From: an uncultured Chitinophagaceae bacterium
GTDB taxonomy: Bacteria > Bacteroidota > Bacteroidia > Chitinophagales > Chitinophagaceae
Direction: 5' to 3'
Length of the DNA: 21,510 nucleotides
Assembly: GCA_936908745.1 (NCBI GenBank)
Contig: CAKZFX010000028.1
Location: 1-21,510, forward strand
Shown: one piece after another, positions 7,123 through 14,432 of the stretch
Numbering within the stretch: the first letter of the stretch is position 1
Layout: each line of letters opens with the position of its first letter
The notes under the pieces: model-generated
What the model was told of the DNA's origin: nothing
The model's database searches: none
What the model saw: the letters and a program-made list of their open reading frames with translations, nothing else
Made by a program: the position numbers and the translations under genes

Positions 7123-8361
7123 TTATTTTTCTGCACTGGCTGCTTTCATTATTTCAATTAATGCCGCTTCCGAAATTAAGTTCATTCCCCAGTCCTTGTC
7201 AACATAATTATAGTAAGCGATCACAATTTCCTGCTCTGGTTCGATGTATAAAGCCTGCCCGCCAAACCCGCTTTTCATCAGCACGCCATCACTTGCAATA
7301 TCCCATTGATAAGCCCATTTTAATGGCAATGGACCGGTTAAAGGGGGCGTATCAAATATTTCTTTTAGTTGTGCAAGGCTGACAAGGCTCTCTTTTCTTT
7401 TTTTGATATCGCTTTTTGTATAAAGCATTCCAAAGCGGGCAAGGTCTCTCAATGTAGCAGAGATGCCACCATGCGGCCATGCGATGCCTTTATCGGAAAC
7501 GCATGTATAAGCATCGGAAGAGGCGCCCATCGGTTTCCATATTCTTTCGGAAACGAGGTCAGCATATTTTTTCCCGGTCACTTTTTCTGCCAGCCAGCCT
7601 AATACAAACGTGTTGATGTTTGAGTAGGCTGCCCCTGTACCCGGTATCGTATCTTTTTTCATCCCGGCAACAAATTGGTAAACAGAAGATGGGGTAGTGG
7701 TTTCTTTTGGCAAAATACCTAAAGCAGATTCCAACTGGTAGTTCTTATGTTCGGGATTGGTAAACGGCCCTGTTTCAAAATCAACCGAATGAATATCCAT
7801 ACCCGACTGCATGTTCAGGATATGCTTTACAGAAATGCCCTGCCAGTCAGATCGTTTTAGTTCCGGTATATACTTTTCAATAGGCTGGTTAAGTTCTATT
7901 TTCTTTTCGTTGGCTAAATTGGTAATCAATGTAGCGGTGATCACTTTGGTTACTGATTGAAGGGTGTGTTTGTCTTCAGGAAGCGTTGAAAAATATTTTT
8001 CGTAAACAATAGTGCCTTTATGAATGACGATGAAACTGGCGATATGGAGTTTCTTTAAATAGGTTTCCAATGAAAGCGTTTCCTTCTTTGATTTAACAGT
8101 AAAGTTGTCAAAAGATTTTTTAGGGGTATACTGAAACGGGTAGGATTGGCCGGCTTTATTGATCATGGCCACCGGGAAAAACTCAGACATATACCGGAAG
8201 CTGTATTGCGACAAACGTCCGCCGATGTCCCAACGGCTTTTGTTAATACTGTCGTGTATGTTTTCCGATTCCTGTGGCGTGTAGTTGAGAGGTTGTGCGG
8301 GTGAATAAAAAGGGCTAGCAGCCAGGAGTATGGTTAATAAGCAGCGTATGCCATTTTTCAT
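7123..8361 (-). CDS. Exported serine hydrolase (beta-lactamase / penicillin-binding-protein fold)
   Basis: A 412-residue protein of the class C beta-lactamase-like serine hydrolases (Pfam Beta-lactamase). The catalytic SxxK is S136-V-T-K139 (HTLQSVTKV), the YxN motif is Y246-S-N248 (AAYSNINTF), and K363-S-G365 (LMKSGFGGQ) takes the place of KTG. Known members are esterases, D-aminopeptidases or penicillin-interacting proteins; the substrate is unknown. A Sec signal (MKNGIRCLLTILLAASPFYS, cleavage near PAQ) starts at ATG 8361. The reading frame is open 58 codons further up to 8535, but that part contains no signal peptide-like start and would overlap the PhnB-like gene, so it is excluded. A 6-bp hairpin lies four bases upstream of the ATG. 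Followed by the DUF4440 lipoprotein gene after 13 bp. Confidence 0.9.
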   Translation of the reverse strand: MKNGIRCLLTILLAASPFYSPAQPLNYTPQESENIHDSINKSRWDIGGRLSQYSFRYMSEFFPVAMINKAGQSYPFQYTPKKSFDNFTVKSKKETLSLETYLKKLHIASFIVIHKGTIVYEKYFSTLPEDKHTLQSVTKVITATLITNLANEKKIELNQPIEKYIPELKRSDWQGISVKHILNMQSGMDIHSVDFETGPFTNPEHKNYQLESALGILPKETTTPSSVYQFVAGMKKDTIPGTGAAYSNINTFVLGWLAEKVTGKKYADLVSERIWKPMGASSDAYTCVSDKGIAWPHGGISATLRDLARFGMLYTKSDIKKRKESLVSLAQLKEIFDTPPLTGPLPLKWAYQWDIASDGVLMKSGFGGQALYIEPEQEIVIAYYNYVDKDWGMNLISEAALIEIMKAASAEK

Positions 8362-8365
8362 AAAA

Positions 8366-8380
8366 GAAGGTTTGACCTTC
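8366..8380 (-). other. Short hairpin directly upstream of the serine hydrolase start
   Basis: GAAGGT at 8366-8371 and ACCTTC at 8375-8380 are complementary with a three-base loop, four bases before the ATG at 8361 on the minus strand. It could affect ribosome access, but a 6-bp stem can occur by chance. Confidence 0.3.
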
Positions 8381-8501
8381 AAATTACGGGAAAATTGGTT
8401 TTGTTGAAATACCCGGAGCAAAACCGGGAACCCCGGTAAAGCAAACAATCCTGTCGATGGACACAGATACCAGACAGGATTGTTATCAGTTGCTTGTATT
8501 A

Positions 8502-8927
8502 TCAGGCAGGAGTTTGTGTAAAGTTTACCATCCACTCAATGCCATATTTATCCCTGAACATGCCAAAGTAAGCACCCCATGGAGCATCCATCATTGGCAT
8601 TTCCACTTGTCCACCTGCTGAAAGCCCGTTGAATATTTTGTCTGCTTCTTCTTTACTATCCGGGCTGATGGCGATTTTACTCCTTGTTTCATTCAGGTTG
8701 TGTTTTCCCATGCTATCAGGGGTATCGCTTCCCATCAATATAGTGTGCGGACCTATTGGCAAAGAAACATGCATGATCTTTTCGGCTTCGTTTTCACCAA
8801 TGCCGGGCATTGCCAGGTCTTTAAAACGGCTTAGCATGGCGAACTCGCCGCCAAAAACAGATTTATAAAATGTGAAAGCTTCTTCGGCGTTGCCATTGAA
8901 GTGAATGTAGGGATTAATGTGTGCCAT
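8502..8927 (-). CDS. PhnB-like VOC-family protein
   Basis: A 141-residue protein of the PhnB / 3-demethylubiquinone-9 3-methyltransferase-like branch of the VOC superfamily, recognisable by INPYIHFNGNAEEAFTFYKSVFGGEF (first 30 residues), IMHVSLPIGPHTILMGSD, and the closing MDAPWGAYFGMFRDKYGIEWMVNF. Despite the domain name, these proteins are not known methyltransferases; most have no assigned function. The start is ATG 8927; an in-frame GTG six codons upstream is rejected because family members begin at this point. An 8-mer reading TACATTTA about 20 bases upstream on the minus strand resembles the -7 box with one mismatch. The gene is 140 bp upstream of the serine hydrolase start on the same strand; co-transcription is possible but the gap is large. 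Confidence 0.9.
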   Translation of the reverse strand: MAHINPYIHFNGNAEEAFTFYKSVFGGEFAMLSRFKDLAMPGIGENEAEKIMHVSLPIGPHTILMGSDTPDSMGKHNLNETRSKIAISPDSKEEADKIFNGLSAGGQVEMPMMDAPWGAYFGMFRDKYGIEWMVNFTQTPA

Positions 8928-9058
8928 TGTTTTTGTTTTAGGCACTAAATGTACTAAGTAAAACGAATGCGGCTATCCTTTCAATGCGACAAACTTGATG
9001 GTCGGTTGCGACAGCGCACAAACGAGCAGAGTGTGAAACGTTACGAGGAAAATTGTCC

Positions 9059-9520
9059 CTAATTTTTCAATTTACTTTTAATTATTTTTTCTATGTAATC
9101 AACCATTTCTTGCTTTTGATCGCTTGAATATGAAGAAAACCTTGGTTCACGAAAGAGATGATCCGCTATCTCGGCTGACTCCATGTTTTCGATATAATAC
9201 AAGTGTTCAATCTTACTGATGAGTTTTTCGATTTCTTTCTTGAATTCAGTGCCTCTTTCAAGAGCATTTTTGTCTCCGTTGATTACTTTATTTCTTTCCC
9301 ATGAAGACAGGTCAGTTGTCAAATATTCATAATCAGCACTTATTTTTTCAGTTCTGCCTTGGGGCACTTTTCCTATCCCATTACAGTAAGCACATTTTCC
9401 GGGTATCCAAAAGAGTTCTTTTTTAAGACGCTTAATATCTTCTGTGTCAACATTGCCTTTTCCTAAGCACCTGGGACACTCGGTCATATTTCGCCGGAAT
9501 ATTCTTTTTATAAAGTCCAT
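9059..9520 (-). CDS. Small protein with a DnaJ-type CxxCxGxG zinc-binding module
   Basis: A 153-residue protein. It carries two copies of the DnaJ zinc-finger signature: CPRCLGKG (Cys 15 and 18) and CAYCNGIG (Cys 43 and 46), separated by 24 residues that are mostly Lys-rich. Four Cys could bind one zinc, equivalent to half of the DnaJ central domain. There is no J domain. The rest (about 55-153) is helical and charged, with LSSWERNKVINGDKNALERG and a Lys-rich C-terminal end. It is predicted cytoplasmic and the function is unknown. In DnaJ the module binds unfolded protein; that role is not shown here. ATG 9520 is used; a second ATG at codon 12 immediately before the first Cys motif is possible. 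AT-rich compared with smc. Confidence 0.72.
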   Translation of the reverse strand: MDFIKRIFRRNMTECPRCLGKGNVDTEDIKRLKKELFWIPGKCAYCNGIGKVPQGRTEKISADYEYLTTDLSSWERNKVINGDKNALERGTEFKKEIEKLISKIEHLYYIENMESAEIADHLFREPRFSSYSSDQKQEMVDYIEKIIKSKLKN

Positions 9521-9580
9521 TGGTTAAAAATACTGATTAGAGAATTTGAAACAACTTTGGCAGGCGAAATTATGCCTAAT

Positions 9581-11086
9581 TTATTTCGCAAGCTCTTCCA
9601 GCACCTTCTTCCCGCCCTCATTGTTCGGATTTAGTTCTATCGACTTCTTATACATTTTAATTGCTTCCTCTTTTTGTCCGACAACTAATAAGGCTTCGCC
9701 ATAGCTGTCATAAACATTCCAGCTACCGGGAAAGATTTCCATATTCAATTTGAATGTTTCAATGGCTTCTTTGTATTTATGTTCTTCCGGGAAACGGAAA
9801 GGGTTGGGATTATTAACCCCGCCCATAAAGTTATAACCCAATAAATTCATCTCATCTTCGCTAAGGAAGTAGTTTAAAGTATCTTTTCTTAACCGGTTCA
9901 GTGTGTCTCTTGCTGCATCGGCGCCATTTTTCAGCAATACTTTTGCATAGATTTTTGTAATACTTTTTTTAGGATGGGGTACGTCAATGCCATTCAGGAT
10001 TTTCAGTGCATTCATTCCCATTTCCTGGGCATTTGTTTTCGTGTTGTCAAACAGGATAATGGTTTGTTCTTTGGAAATATTACGTATCAACACACAGCTA
10101 AGACCGGTGGCTGCGCCAGCGTGGTAAACAATTTTGCCCATCGAACTGTCTTCGCCGATCTCCCAGCCAAGGGCAAAGTTGCCGGGGTTGTTCTTCCCGT
10201 TATTCAGTTTGACGGGTGTATATGCTTCGTTTAACAATTCTTTGTTCAGCAATTTGCCATAGGCTTTATCATATTTTAATAGGTCATGCGTATTGCTGGT
10301 ATAATCACCAAAACCATGAAAATTGTATGCCTTCCAGTAGCTGACGATATACGACACTGTGTTAGCTTTTATCATGCTGTCTGAATACATGCGTGGCTGT
10401 AAATAAGGAAATGCAAATCCTTTTTCCGACTGTGCATATTGCATGAGCGAAGAAAAACGGGTATGCGTCATACCGGCAGGTTGCAGGATATATTTTTTGA
10501 CATAGTTGTCGTATGTCAATCCCGAATGCTTTTCAACAATCATGGCCAGCACAATAAAATTGATATTGTCATAATTCCCTCTTTCGCCGGGCTGATAGAG
10601 TAAAGGCTTTGTATTTTTTACCAGCCCGTTCATAAAATCGGCATTAGTAAAAATCTTGCCCGGGTTAGCATTTTTTGTGCTGTCAAAATAAGCGTTGTAG
10701 GGCGGTAAGCCGGAAGTGTGCGACAACAAATGCCGGATGGTTATGGCCGGGTAGGGAAAGTCCGGGAGATGTTTTACGACAGGGTCTGTTACTTTTAGTT
10801 TACCTGCCTGGGCCAATTGAAGAATGGCGGTGGCTGTAATTGTTTTGGAAACCGATGCAACCGGGAAAATAGTGTTTTTGTTATTGAGCTCTTTATGCTC
10901 AAAATCGGCGAAACCAAACGATTTTTCATAGATGGTTTTGCCTTTTTCCACAACGAGTATGTTGCCATTGAATTGCTGGTTTTCCCGCAGGGCTGAGAAG
11001 TATTGATTGAGTTTTGTTTTTACATCTTGTGCATAGGGGGTTGCTGTGCATACAAGTAATGCCAGCGCAAAGGCGATTGGTTTCAT
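9581..11086 (-). CDS. Exported serine hydrolase with C-terminal TPR repeats
   Basis: A 501-residue protein with a signal peptide (MKPIAFALALLVCTATPYAQ), a beta-lactamase-fold serine hydrolase domain (about 25-360) and a TPR region at the C-terminus (about 425-501; YKEAIETFKLNMEIFPGSW, EEAIKMYKKSIELNPNN). Catalytic motifs are S78-V-S-K81, Y172-D-N174 and H322-A-G324, all intact. This serine hydrolase plus TPR arrangement recurs in Bacteroidota; the TPRs may bind partner proteins. Substrate unknown: peptidase, esterase or peptidoglycan-related. ATG 11086 is chosen because the upstream in-frame codon at 11092 is TTG. Only about 30% similar by eye to the serine hydrolase at 7123-8361, so the two are not a recent duplication. 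No promoter match seen in the 124 bp upstream. Confidence 0.92.
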   Translation of the reverse strand: MKPIAFALALLVCTATPYAQDVKTKLNQYFSALRENQQFNGNILVVEKGKTIYEKSFGFADFEHKELNNKNTIFPVASVSKTITATAILQLAQAGKLKVTDPVVKHLPDFPYPAITIRHLLSHTSGLPPYNAYFDSTKNANPGKIFTNADFMNGLVKNTKPLLYQPGERGNYDNINFIVLAMIVEKHSGLTYDNYVKKYILQPAGMTHTRFSSLMQYAQSEKGFAFPYLQPRMYSDSMIKANTVSYIVSYWKAYNFHGFGDYTSNTHDLLKYDKAYGKLLNKELLNEAYTPVKLNNGKNNPGNFALGWEIGEDSSMGKIVYHAGAATGLSCVLIRNISKEQTIILFDNTKTNAQEMGMNALKILNGIDVPHPKKSITKIYAKVLLKNGADAARDTLNRLRKDTLNYFLSEDEMNLLGYNFMGGVNNPNPFRFPEEHKYKEAIETFKLNMEIFPGSWNVYDSYGEALLVVGQKEEAIKMYKKSIELNPNNEGGKKVLEELAK

Positions 11087-11210
11087 GTGCAAGGTTGAGG
11101 TTATGGTGATAGCTAACGGAATAAAATACCGTTCTATTATATACGAACCATTATTTTAACTGTTTCATAAGGAAGGGTAGGGGAAGTGCTGGCATAACAT
11201 AAGCCATGTC

Positions 11211-11609
11211 TCAGTCATAATTAAAAAGCTCTAAAACCTGGATAATTTCTATTGCATAATTAATCTCAAGGTTGAGTGTTTTGCTTCCTTCGCAACTGAT
11301 TGCTATGGTATTTTCAATTTTTATTTGCTTTAAACGGAGTGTAGATGTTTCAATTTCCCAATAGTAGGAAGAACCATCATCGTTCTTTTTATAAAGATGA
11401 TTGGTATATGTTTTTTTTTGATAGTTGGGGCCGCTCCAGATCTGTTGTGCGATCCCGGTCAATATTTCAATTATTTCATCTGTGTCCGAAGCAGCTAATA
11501 AACAAGAATCATGCTTTTCATAGTCAAGCTGAAGAGAAATACAGTCTCCGTTTCGTTGAATCAAAACAGTTCCATTCCTTACATGCCAGCTATAGATATT
11601 ATTTTCCAT
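11211..11609 (-). CDS. Hypothetical protein overlapping the PTH2-like gene
   Basis: I do not recognise this 132-residue protein. From ATG 11609 it starts MENNIYSWHVRNGTVLIQRN. It is mostly beta-strand in pattern (NGTVLIQRNGDCISLQLDY, TSTLRLKQIKIENTIAISCE) with a helix in the middle (TDEIIEILTGIAQQIW) and a helical end (AIEIIQVLELFNYD). It is mildly acidic, with no signal or membrane segment. It resembles in size and style small immunity or accessory proteins, but that is only an impression. Its start overlaps the last 11 bases of the PTH2-like gene in a different frame, which suggests translational coupling. The same frame is open upstream to 11684, but those codons lie wholly within the PTH2-like gene. 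Confidence 0.65.
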   Translation of the reverse strand: MENNIYSWHVRNGTVLIQRNGDCISLQLDYEKHDSCLLAASDTDEIIEILTGIAQQIWSGPNYQKKTYTNHLYKKNDDGSSYYWEIETSTLRLKQIKIENTIAISCEGSKTLNLEINYAIEIIQVLELFNYD

Positions 11610-11925
11610 CCGGGTTGTTTTGAGGTGTCCACATTTTGAGAAATTTAAACATTTTGGAATACTCCTCTCTTGGGGAAAAAGCAATACAGACTTCCTGGTT
11701 ATCTAATGCTGATTCTGTCAGCACAACATGATCCGGTTCTTTTTTAGCATTGTTGAATTCAGTTTCAGAAACAACGCAAACAACCTTTTTGAATATTCCA
11801 TTGATCCATGTTTGCATATTGTCTGTGTGTTCAAATTTTCTGAAACAGGCGAGGGAGGCGTGGGCGGTGATGACAGGGACTAATTTGTCATGGATTTCCC
11901 TCTTGACTAAAATGTACATCTTCAT
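11599..11925 (-). CDS. Peptidyl-tRNA hydrolase 2 (PTH2)-like protein
   Basis: A 108-residue protein resembling the PTH2/PTRHD1 fold. It begins MKMYILVKREI and has a helix VPVITAHASLACFRKF (16-31, His 22) where PTH2 has its GKxAAQxxHA helix, then W-x5-FKKVVCVV (40-52), a VVLTESAL segment, and VCIAFSP near the C-terminus, the position of the PTH2 IGP motif. PTH2 enzymes cleave peptidyl-tRNA to recycle tRNA. The usual Lys-Gln pattern of the catalytic helix (GKxAAQ) is not conserved, so this may be a binding-only or divergent member. It lies 45 bp downstream of the RelA/SpoT gene on the same strand and overlaps the next gene by 11 bp. A 6-bp inverted repeat abuts the ATG. The family call is from pattern memory, moderately sure. 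Confidence 0.55.
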   Translation of the reverse strand: MKMYILVKREIHDKLVPVITAHASLACFRKFEHTDNMQTWINGIFKKVVCVVSETEFNNAKKEPDHVVLTESALDNQEVCIAFSPREEYSKMFKFLKMWTPQNNPDGK

Positions 11926-11944
11926 AATTAGTGGATTGCTAATT
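11926..11944 (-). other. Inverted repeat abutting the start codon of the PTH2-like gene
   Basis: AATTAG at 11926-11931 and CTAATT at 11939-11944 are exact inverted repeats with a seven-base centre, within the 45 bp between the RelA/SpoT gene and the PTH2-like gene. The first arm directly abuts the ATG. It could be an operator or an RNA hairpin that limits translation, or could be chance in an AT-rich spacer. Confidence 0.35.
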
Positions 11945-11970
11945 GCAGTTAAGAGATAATACGATTTAGT

Positions 11971-13248
11971 TCAACTCACATACTTGCTGATTTCATTTTT
12001 CTTTTTAAGGTTAAGTGAGATGCCGAATCCATCATTGATCAATAGTCCCTTTTCTTCGAGAGATTCTAATGAGGAATCGAACGTAATTATGCCTTTACAA
12101 AAATGATTTCTAAGCGTTTCTAGCGAAATTACTTTAGTTCCCCAAAAATGTCTTCGTTCTAGTGTTCGGAGAATTTCTCTAGCACCAACATCAATATCCA
12201 TCGTATTAGAAAATCCTACAATTGATGAATTTAAATCTTCTAAAATAGGCCCATCTGCATGATTTAACCCAAAATAATGACTATGAGTTTGTCTCAAAGT
12301 GGCCACTTTCGAAGAACCTACTAATACAACTTCAAAGCCATTGTCTGAGGTATATTTGTTTTCATATTCTACATATTTGTCAATAGCACCTTTTGGGTTA
12401 TTTGTTATTAAATCCCAAACAACGAAAGAGCCAATATTCCAGTTGAAAACAAAAATCCAATAGTTTAATCCACTAGTGCCTAAGCTTTTTTCTTTTTGTT
12501 CTAAATCTTTAGTTACTCCTTCATTTACATAGCTGCTGAATACATTTTTTTCATCAGCGTTTTGAATGATCTCTTCCGATTTAATTCTCAGATCTTCAAC
12601 TTTTGTTCGCAATTGTGCAGAAGGAGTTCTACCGGCTTCAATTTCATAAAAGAGATCAGATAGTTTCTTAAAATATTCAATAACATCTTGATGTCCATCA
12701 AGTTCCTTTAAGTGATGTCCATATATGACTGATGTTCTTTCTATGGTTTCTGCCCAATAGTGCTGAATTTTGCTTCTAATCTGTAGTTCCATTTTATGTC
12801 CATCTCTTTCCAGTATTAGATGATAAGCTCTATATCCAGAATCTTCTCGTCCTTCACCACGATAATCTGTAAGTTTAATAATTTTTAAGCCCTTAATTGT
12901 TTGAAATCTACTTTTTAAAAAGTTTACTAGTTCTTCTACATCTTTATTTTGATCAACAATTACTCTTGCTCCTCCAATATCCTGCAGTTGAGAAAGTCGA
13001 ACACTAAATCTTTTTAATTTCCTTAAGATCTGTGGCTTTCTTTTTAGTCGTTGAGCAATAAAATAATCCTTACCAAATTGAGCTAACCATTGTTGTAATT
13101 CTACGGTTGTTTTGGATAAAGGTTCTAAATGATTTTTTCTATACTCGTCAAAAGCATCTGTGTAAAGAATATATTTGTCAACATCAGTCTCATCTTCTCT
13201 TGATAAAGCTCTTCCTGCTGTATCTATGAGTGTATTTGAAAGTTTCAT
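11971..13248 (-). CDS. RelA/SpoT synthetase-domain protein with a C-terminal extension (candidate toxic alarmone-type synthetase)
   Basis: A 425-residue protein. Residues about 45-200 form a RelA/SpoT nucleotidyl-pyrophosphotransferase domain: R67-L-K69 followed by ILRKLKRF (74-81), LQDIGGARVIV with D90, DYRGEGREDSGYRAYHL with Y139 and H143, and ELQIRSKIQHYWAETIE with E154, Q156, R158. These correspond to the ATP-, Mg- and acceptor-binding residues of (p)ppGpp synthetases and all seem intact. There is no HD hydrolase domain, TGS or ACT domain, so it is not the housekeeping Rel. The C-terminal 220 residues include NYWIFVFNWN, GFEVVLVGSSKVATLRQTHSHYF and a possible winged-helix end (about 360-425). 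Such proteins may make (p)ppGpp or, as in toxSAS toxins, pyrophosphorylate tRNA. It is AT-rich (about 20-40% GC in lines sampled by eye) against about 45-50% for smc, suggesting acquisition by transfer. ATG 13248. Confidence 0.85.
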   Translation of the reverse strand: MKLSNTLIDTAGRALSREDETDVDKYILYTDAFDEYRKNHLEPLSKTTVELQQWLAQFGKDYFIAQRLKRKPQILRKLKRFSVRLSQLQDIGGARVIVDQNKDVEELVNFLKSRFQTIKGLKIIKLTDYRGEGREDSGYRAYHLILERDGHKMELQIRSKIQHYWAETIERTSVIYGHHLKELDGHQDVIEYFKKLSDLFYEIEAGRTPSAQLRTKVEDLRIKSEEIIQNADEKNVFSSYVNEGVTKDLEQKEKSLGTSGLNYWIFVFNWNIGSFVVWDLITNNPKGAIDKYVEYENKYTSDNGFEVVLVGSSKVATLRQTHSHYFGLNHADGPILEDLNSSIVGFSNTMDIDVGAREILRTLERRHFWGTKVISLETLRNHFCKGIITFDSSLESLEEKGLLINDGFGISLNLKKKNEISKYVS

Positions 13249-13371
13249 TTAAAATGGCGTCTTCGTTTATAAGAAAGGTAGTATGAACACTTGTGAATGT
13301 GTGGCAATTATTATTTTTCTTGAAAATAGTGACGTAAAAATAAATTAAAGTATGAAAATAAAGTAGAAGAA

Positions 13372-14136
13372 TTAACTCCTTCCTACTCCTAACACAGGCC
13401 TCGTAAACGCAACTGCATCAGACAAAACCCCTTTATTGCCTGACTGGTCAAATAACTGAAAACTGACTTCCAGTTTATCATCGCTGTTAAAAGCAAATGC
13501 GCCGGAACACATGCCGTGGCCGATCTTGGCTATGCCGGTTTCGATCGCGAGAATATAAGAAGTCGTTTTACCGGTTATGGTGTTTTTCACATTGGCACGC
13601 ACAAACAATTCTGATTGATCTTGTGCGTCCATGCTAAAATACACCCAGCGGGCAGGGCCACAACCAAAAACATCCATTGTTTTCTTTTTTTCAACAGGTG
13701 TACCGGAAAAAACAGGCGCAATGATGTCAACCGAATTATTAACGGTAAAAGTCACATCGTCCCATTTTTTCAATTCATCATTATAATTTCCAAGCCGTTG
13801 TTGCTCTTTTGGCAAATGCTGGATCTGGAGTCTATATGTTTTACCTGCATCGAGTTGCTCCGAAGGTTTAAGTACCACCTGTGTCAGCAGCATTTCGCCG
13901 GTTAAGATTTCAGCAACCGTTAAAGACACTTTTTTGCCACCCAATTCTAAATAAATGGGGTATTTTTTATTGAGTTGGGGAACCACTTCCTGGCTTACTC
14001 CAAAAAACTCTAAAATGATCAACCCGTTGCGGTTGAGGGTTTGACTAGACAGAAGGCTAATACCGCTGTTGGCGCATTTGGCGGAAGCGGTTATGGCGAG
14101 AAAAAAGCTGAACAGGGTTACAATGGCGTATTTCAT
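13372..14136 (-). CDS. Exported hypothetical protein
   Basis: A 254-residue protein of no family I recognise. A clear Sec signal peptide (MKYAIVTLFSFFLAITASA, cleaved before KCANSG) is followed by a mainly beta-strand protein with repeats of hydrophobic/polar alternation (NGLIILEFFG, YPIYLELGGKKVSLTVAEIL, TYRLQIQHLP, VDIIAPVFSG, KLEVSFQLFD). The pattern suits one or two Ig-like sandwich domains. Four Cys remain in the mature form (CANSG near the start, FGCGPA, MCSG), possibly forming disulfides in the periplasm. GNKGVLSDAVAF near the end resembles the closing strand of Big/Ig-like domains. ATG 14136. It lies 123 bp upstream of the AT-rich RelA/SpoT gene and diverges from smc. Confidence 0.75.
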   Translation of the reverse strand: MKYAIVTLFSFFLAITASAKCANSGISLLSSQTLNRNGLIILEFFGVSQEVVPQLNKKYPIYLELGGKKVSLTVAEILTGEMLLTQVVLKPSEQLDAGKTYRLQIQHLPKEQQRLGNYNDELKKWDDVTFTVNNSVDIIAPVFSGTPVEKKKTMDVFGCGPARWVYFSMDAQDQSELFVRANVKNTITGKTTSYILAIETGIAKIGHGMCSGAFAFNSDDKLEVSFQLFDQSGNKGVLSDAVAFTRPVLGVGRS

Positions 14137-14432
14137 ATACCGGGCTTATTTAATGGGTTTTTAAAATCTTTCCTGTTTAAAGATGCAACAAGGAACCCGA
14201 TTACACAGTAGATGAAAATTTCAAAAATATGCTTTTAAAGCCCTATTCATGTGCTGAAAATCCAAACTCTAAAACCAAAAATCCCAAATTTCAGTGTCAG
14301 GAAACCCTTCCCCAAAGATGTCCACTTTCTTCCCACATTTTATCCCCAAATCTGTGAATAAGTCGGGAAAAATGCACTCGCTTACTATCAGTCTTTGCCT
14401 TAAATTCGCCGCCTGACCTAAAATTGAAATAA
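14137..14432. other. Divergent intergenic region between the exported protein gene and smc
   Basis: About 296 bases with no convincing reading frame (minus-strand frames here run out of smc). It is A-rich with runs of CCCA/AAAA and holds the putative smc promoter at its right end. One exact DnaA-box-like 9-mer (TTATTCACA on the minus strand, 14353-14361) and one near match (TTATCCCCA, 14340-14348) are present but insufficient to call an origin. No terminator or RNA gene was recognised. Confidence 0.5.
14394..14426 (+). promoter_or_regulatory. Putative smc promoter (-33/-7)
   Basis: TTTG at 14394-14397 and TAAAATTG at 14419-14426 are separated by 21 bases. This matches the Bacteroidota TTTG/TAnnTTTG arrangement with one mismatch in the -7 box. 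Transcription would begin at or a few bases before the GTG start at 14433, giving a leaderless or near-leaderless message. Confidence 0.4.

Noticed and set aside
8362..8535. 58-codon N-terminal extension of the serine hydrolase frame
   Set aside because: It would bury the signal peptide and overlap the PhnB-like gene; ATG 8361 directly starts a standard Sec signal.
7123..11086. The two serine hydrolases as a tandem duplication
   Set aside because: Only the family motifs agree; one has C-terminal TPRs, the motif residues differ (KSG versus HAG), and other genes lie between.
11115..11133. AACGG...CCGTT hairpin between the unknown gene and the TPR serine hydrolase as a terminator
   Set aside because: Only a 5-bp stem with no T-run on the minus strand.
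14339..14361. Two DnaA-box-like 9-mers (one exact, one with a mismatch) beside smc, suggesting an origin
   Set aside because: One exact match per ~16 kb is expected by chance, there is no box cluster or clear AT-rich unwinding element, and no dnaA/dnaN nearby.
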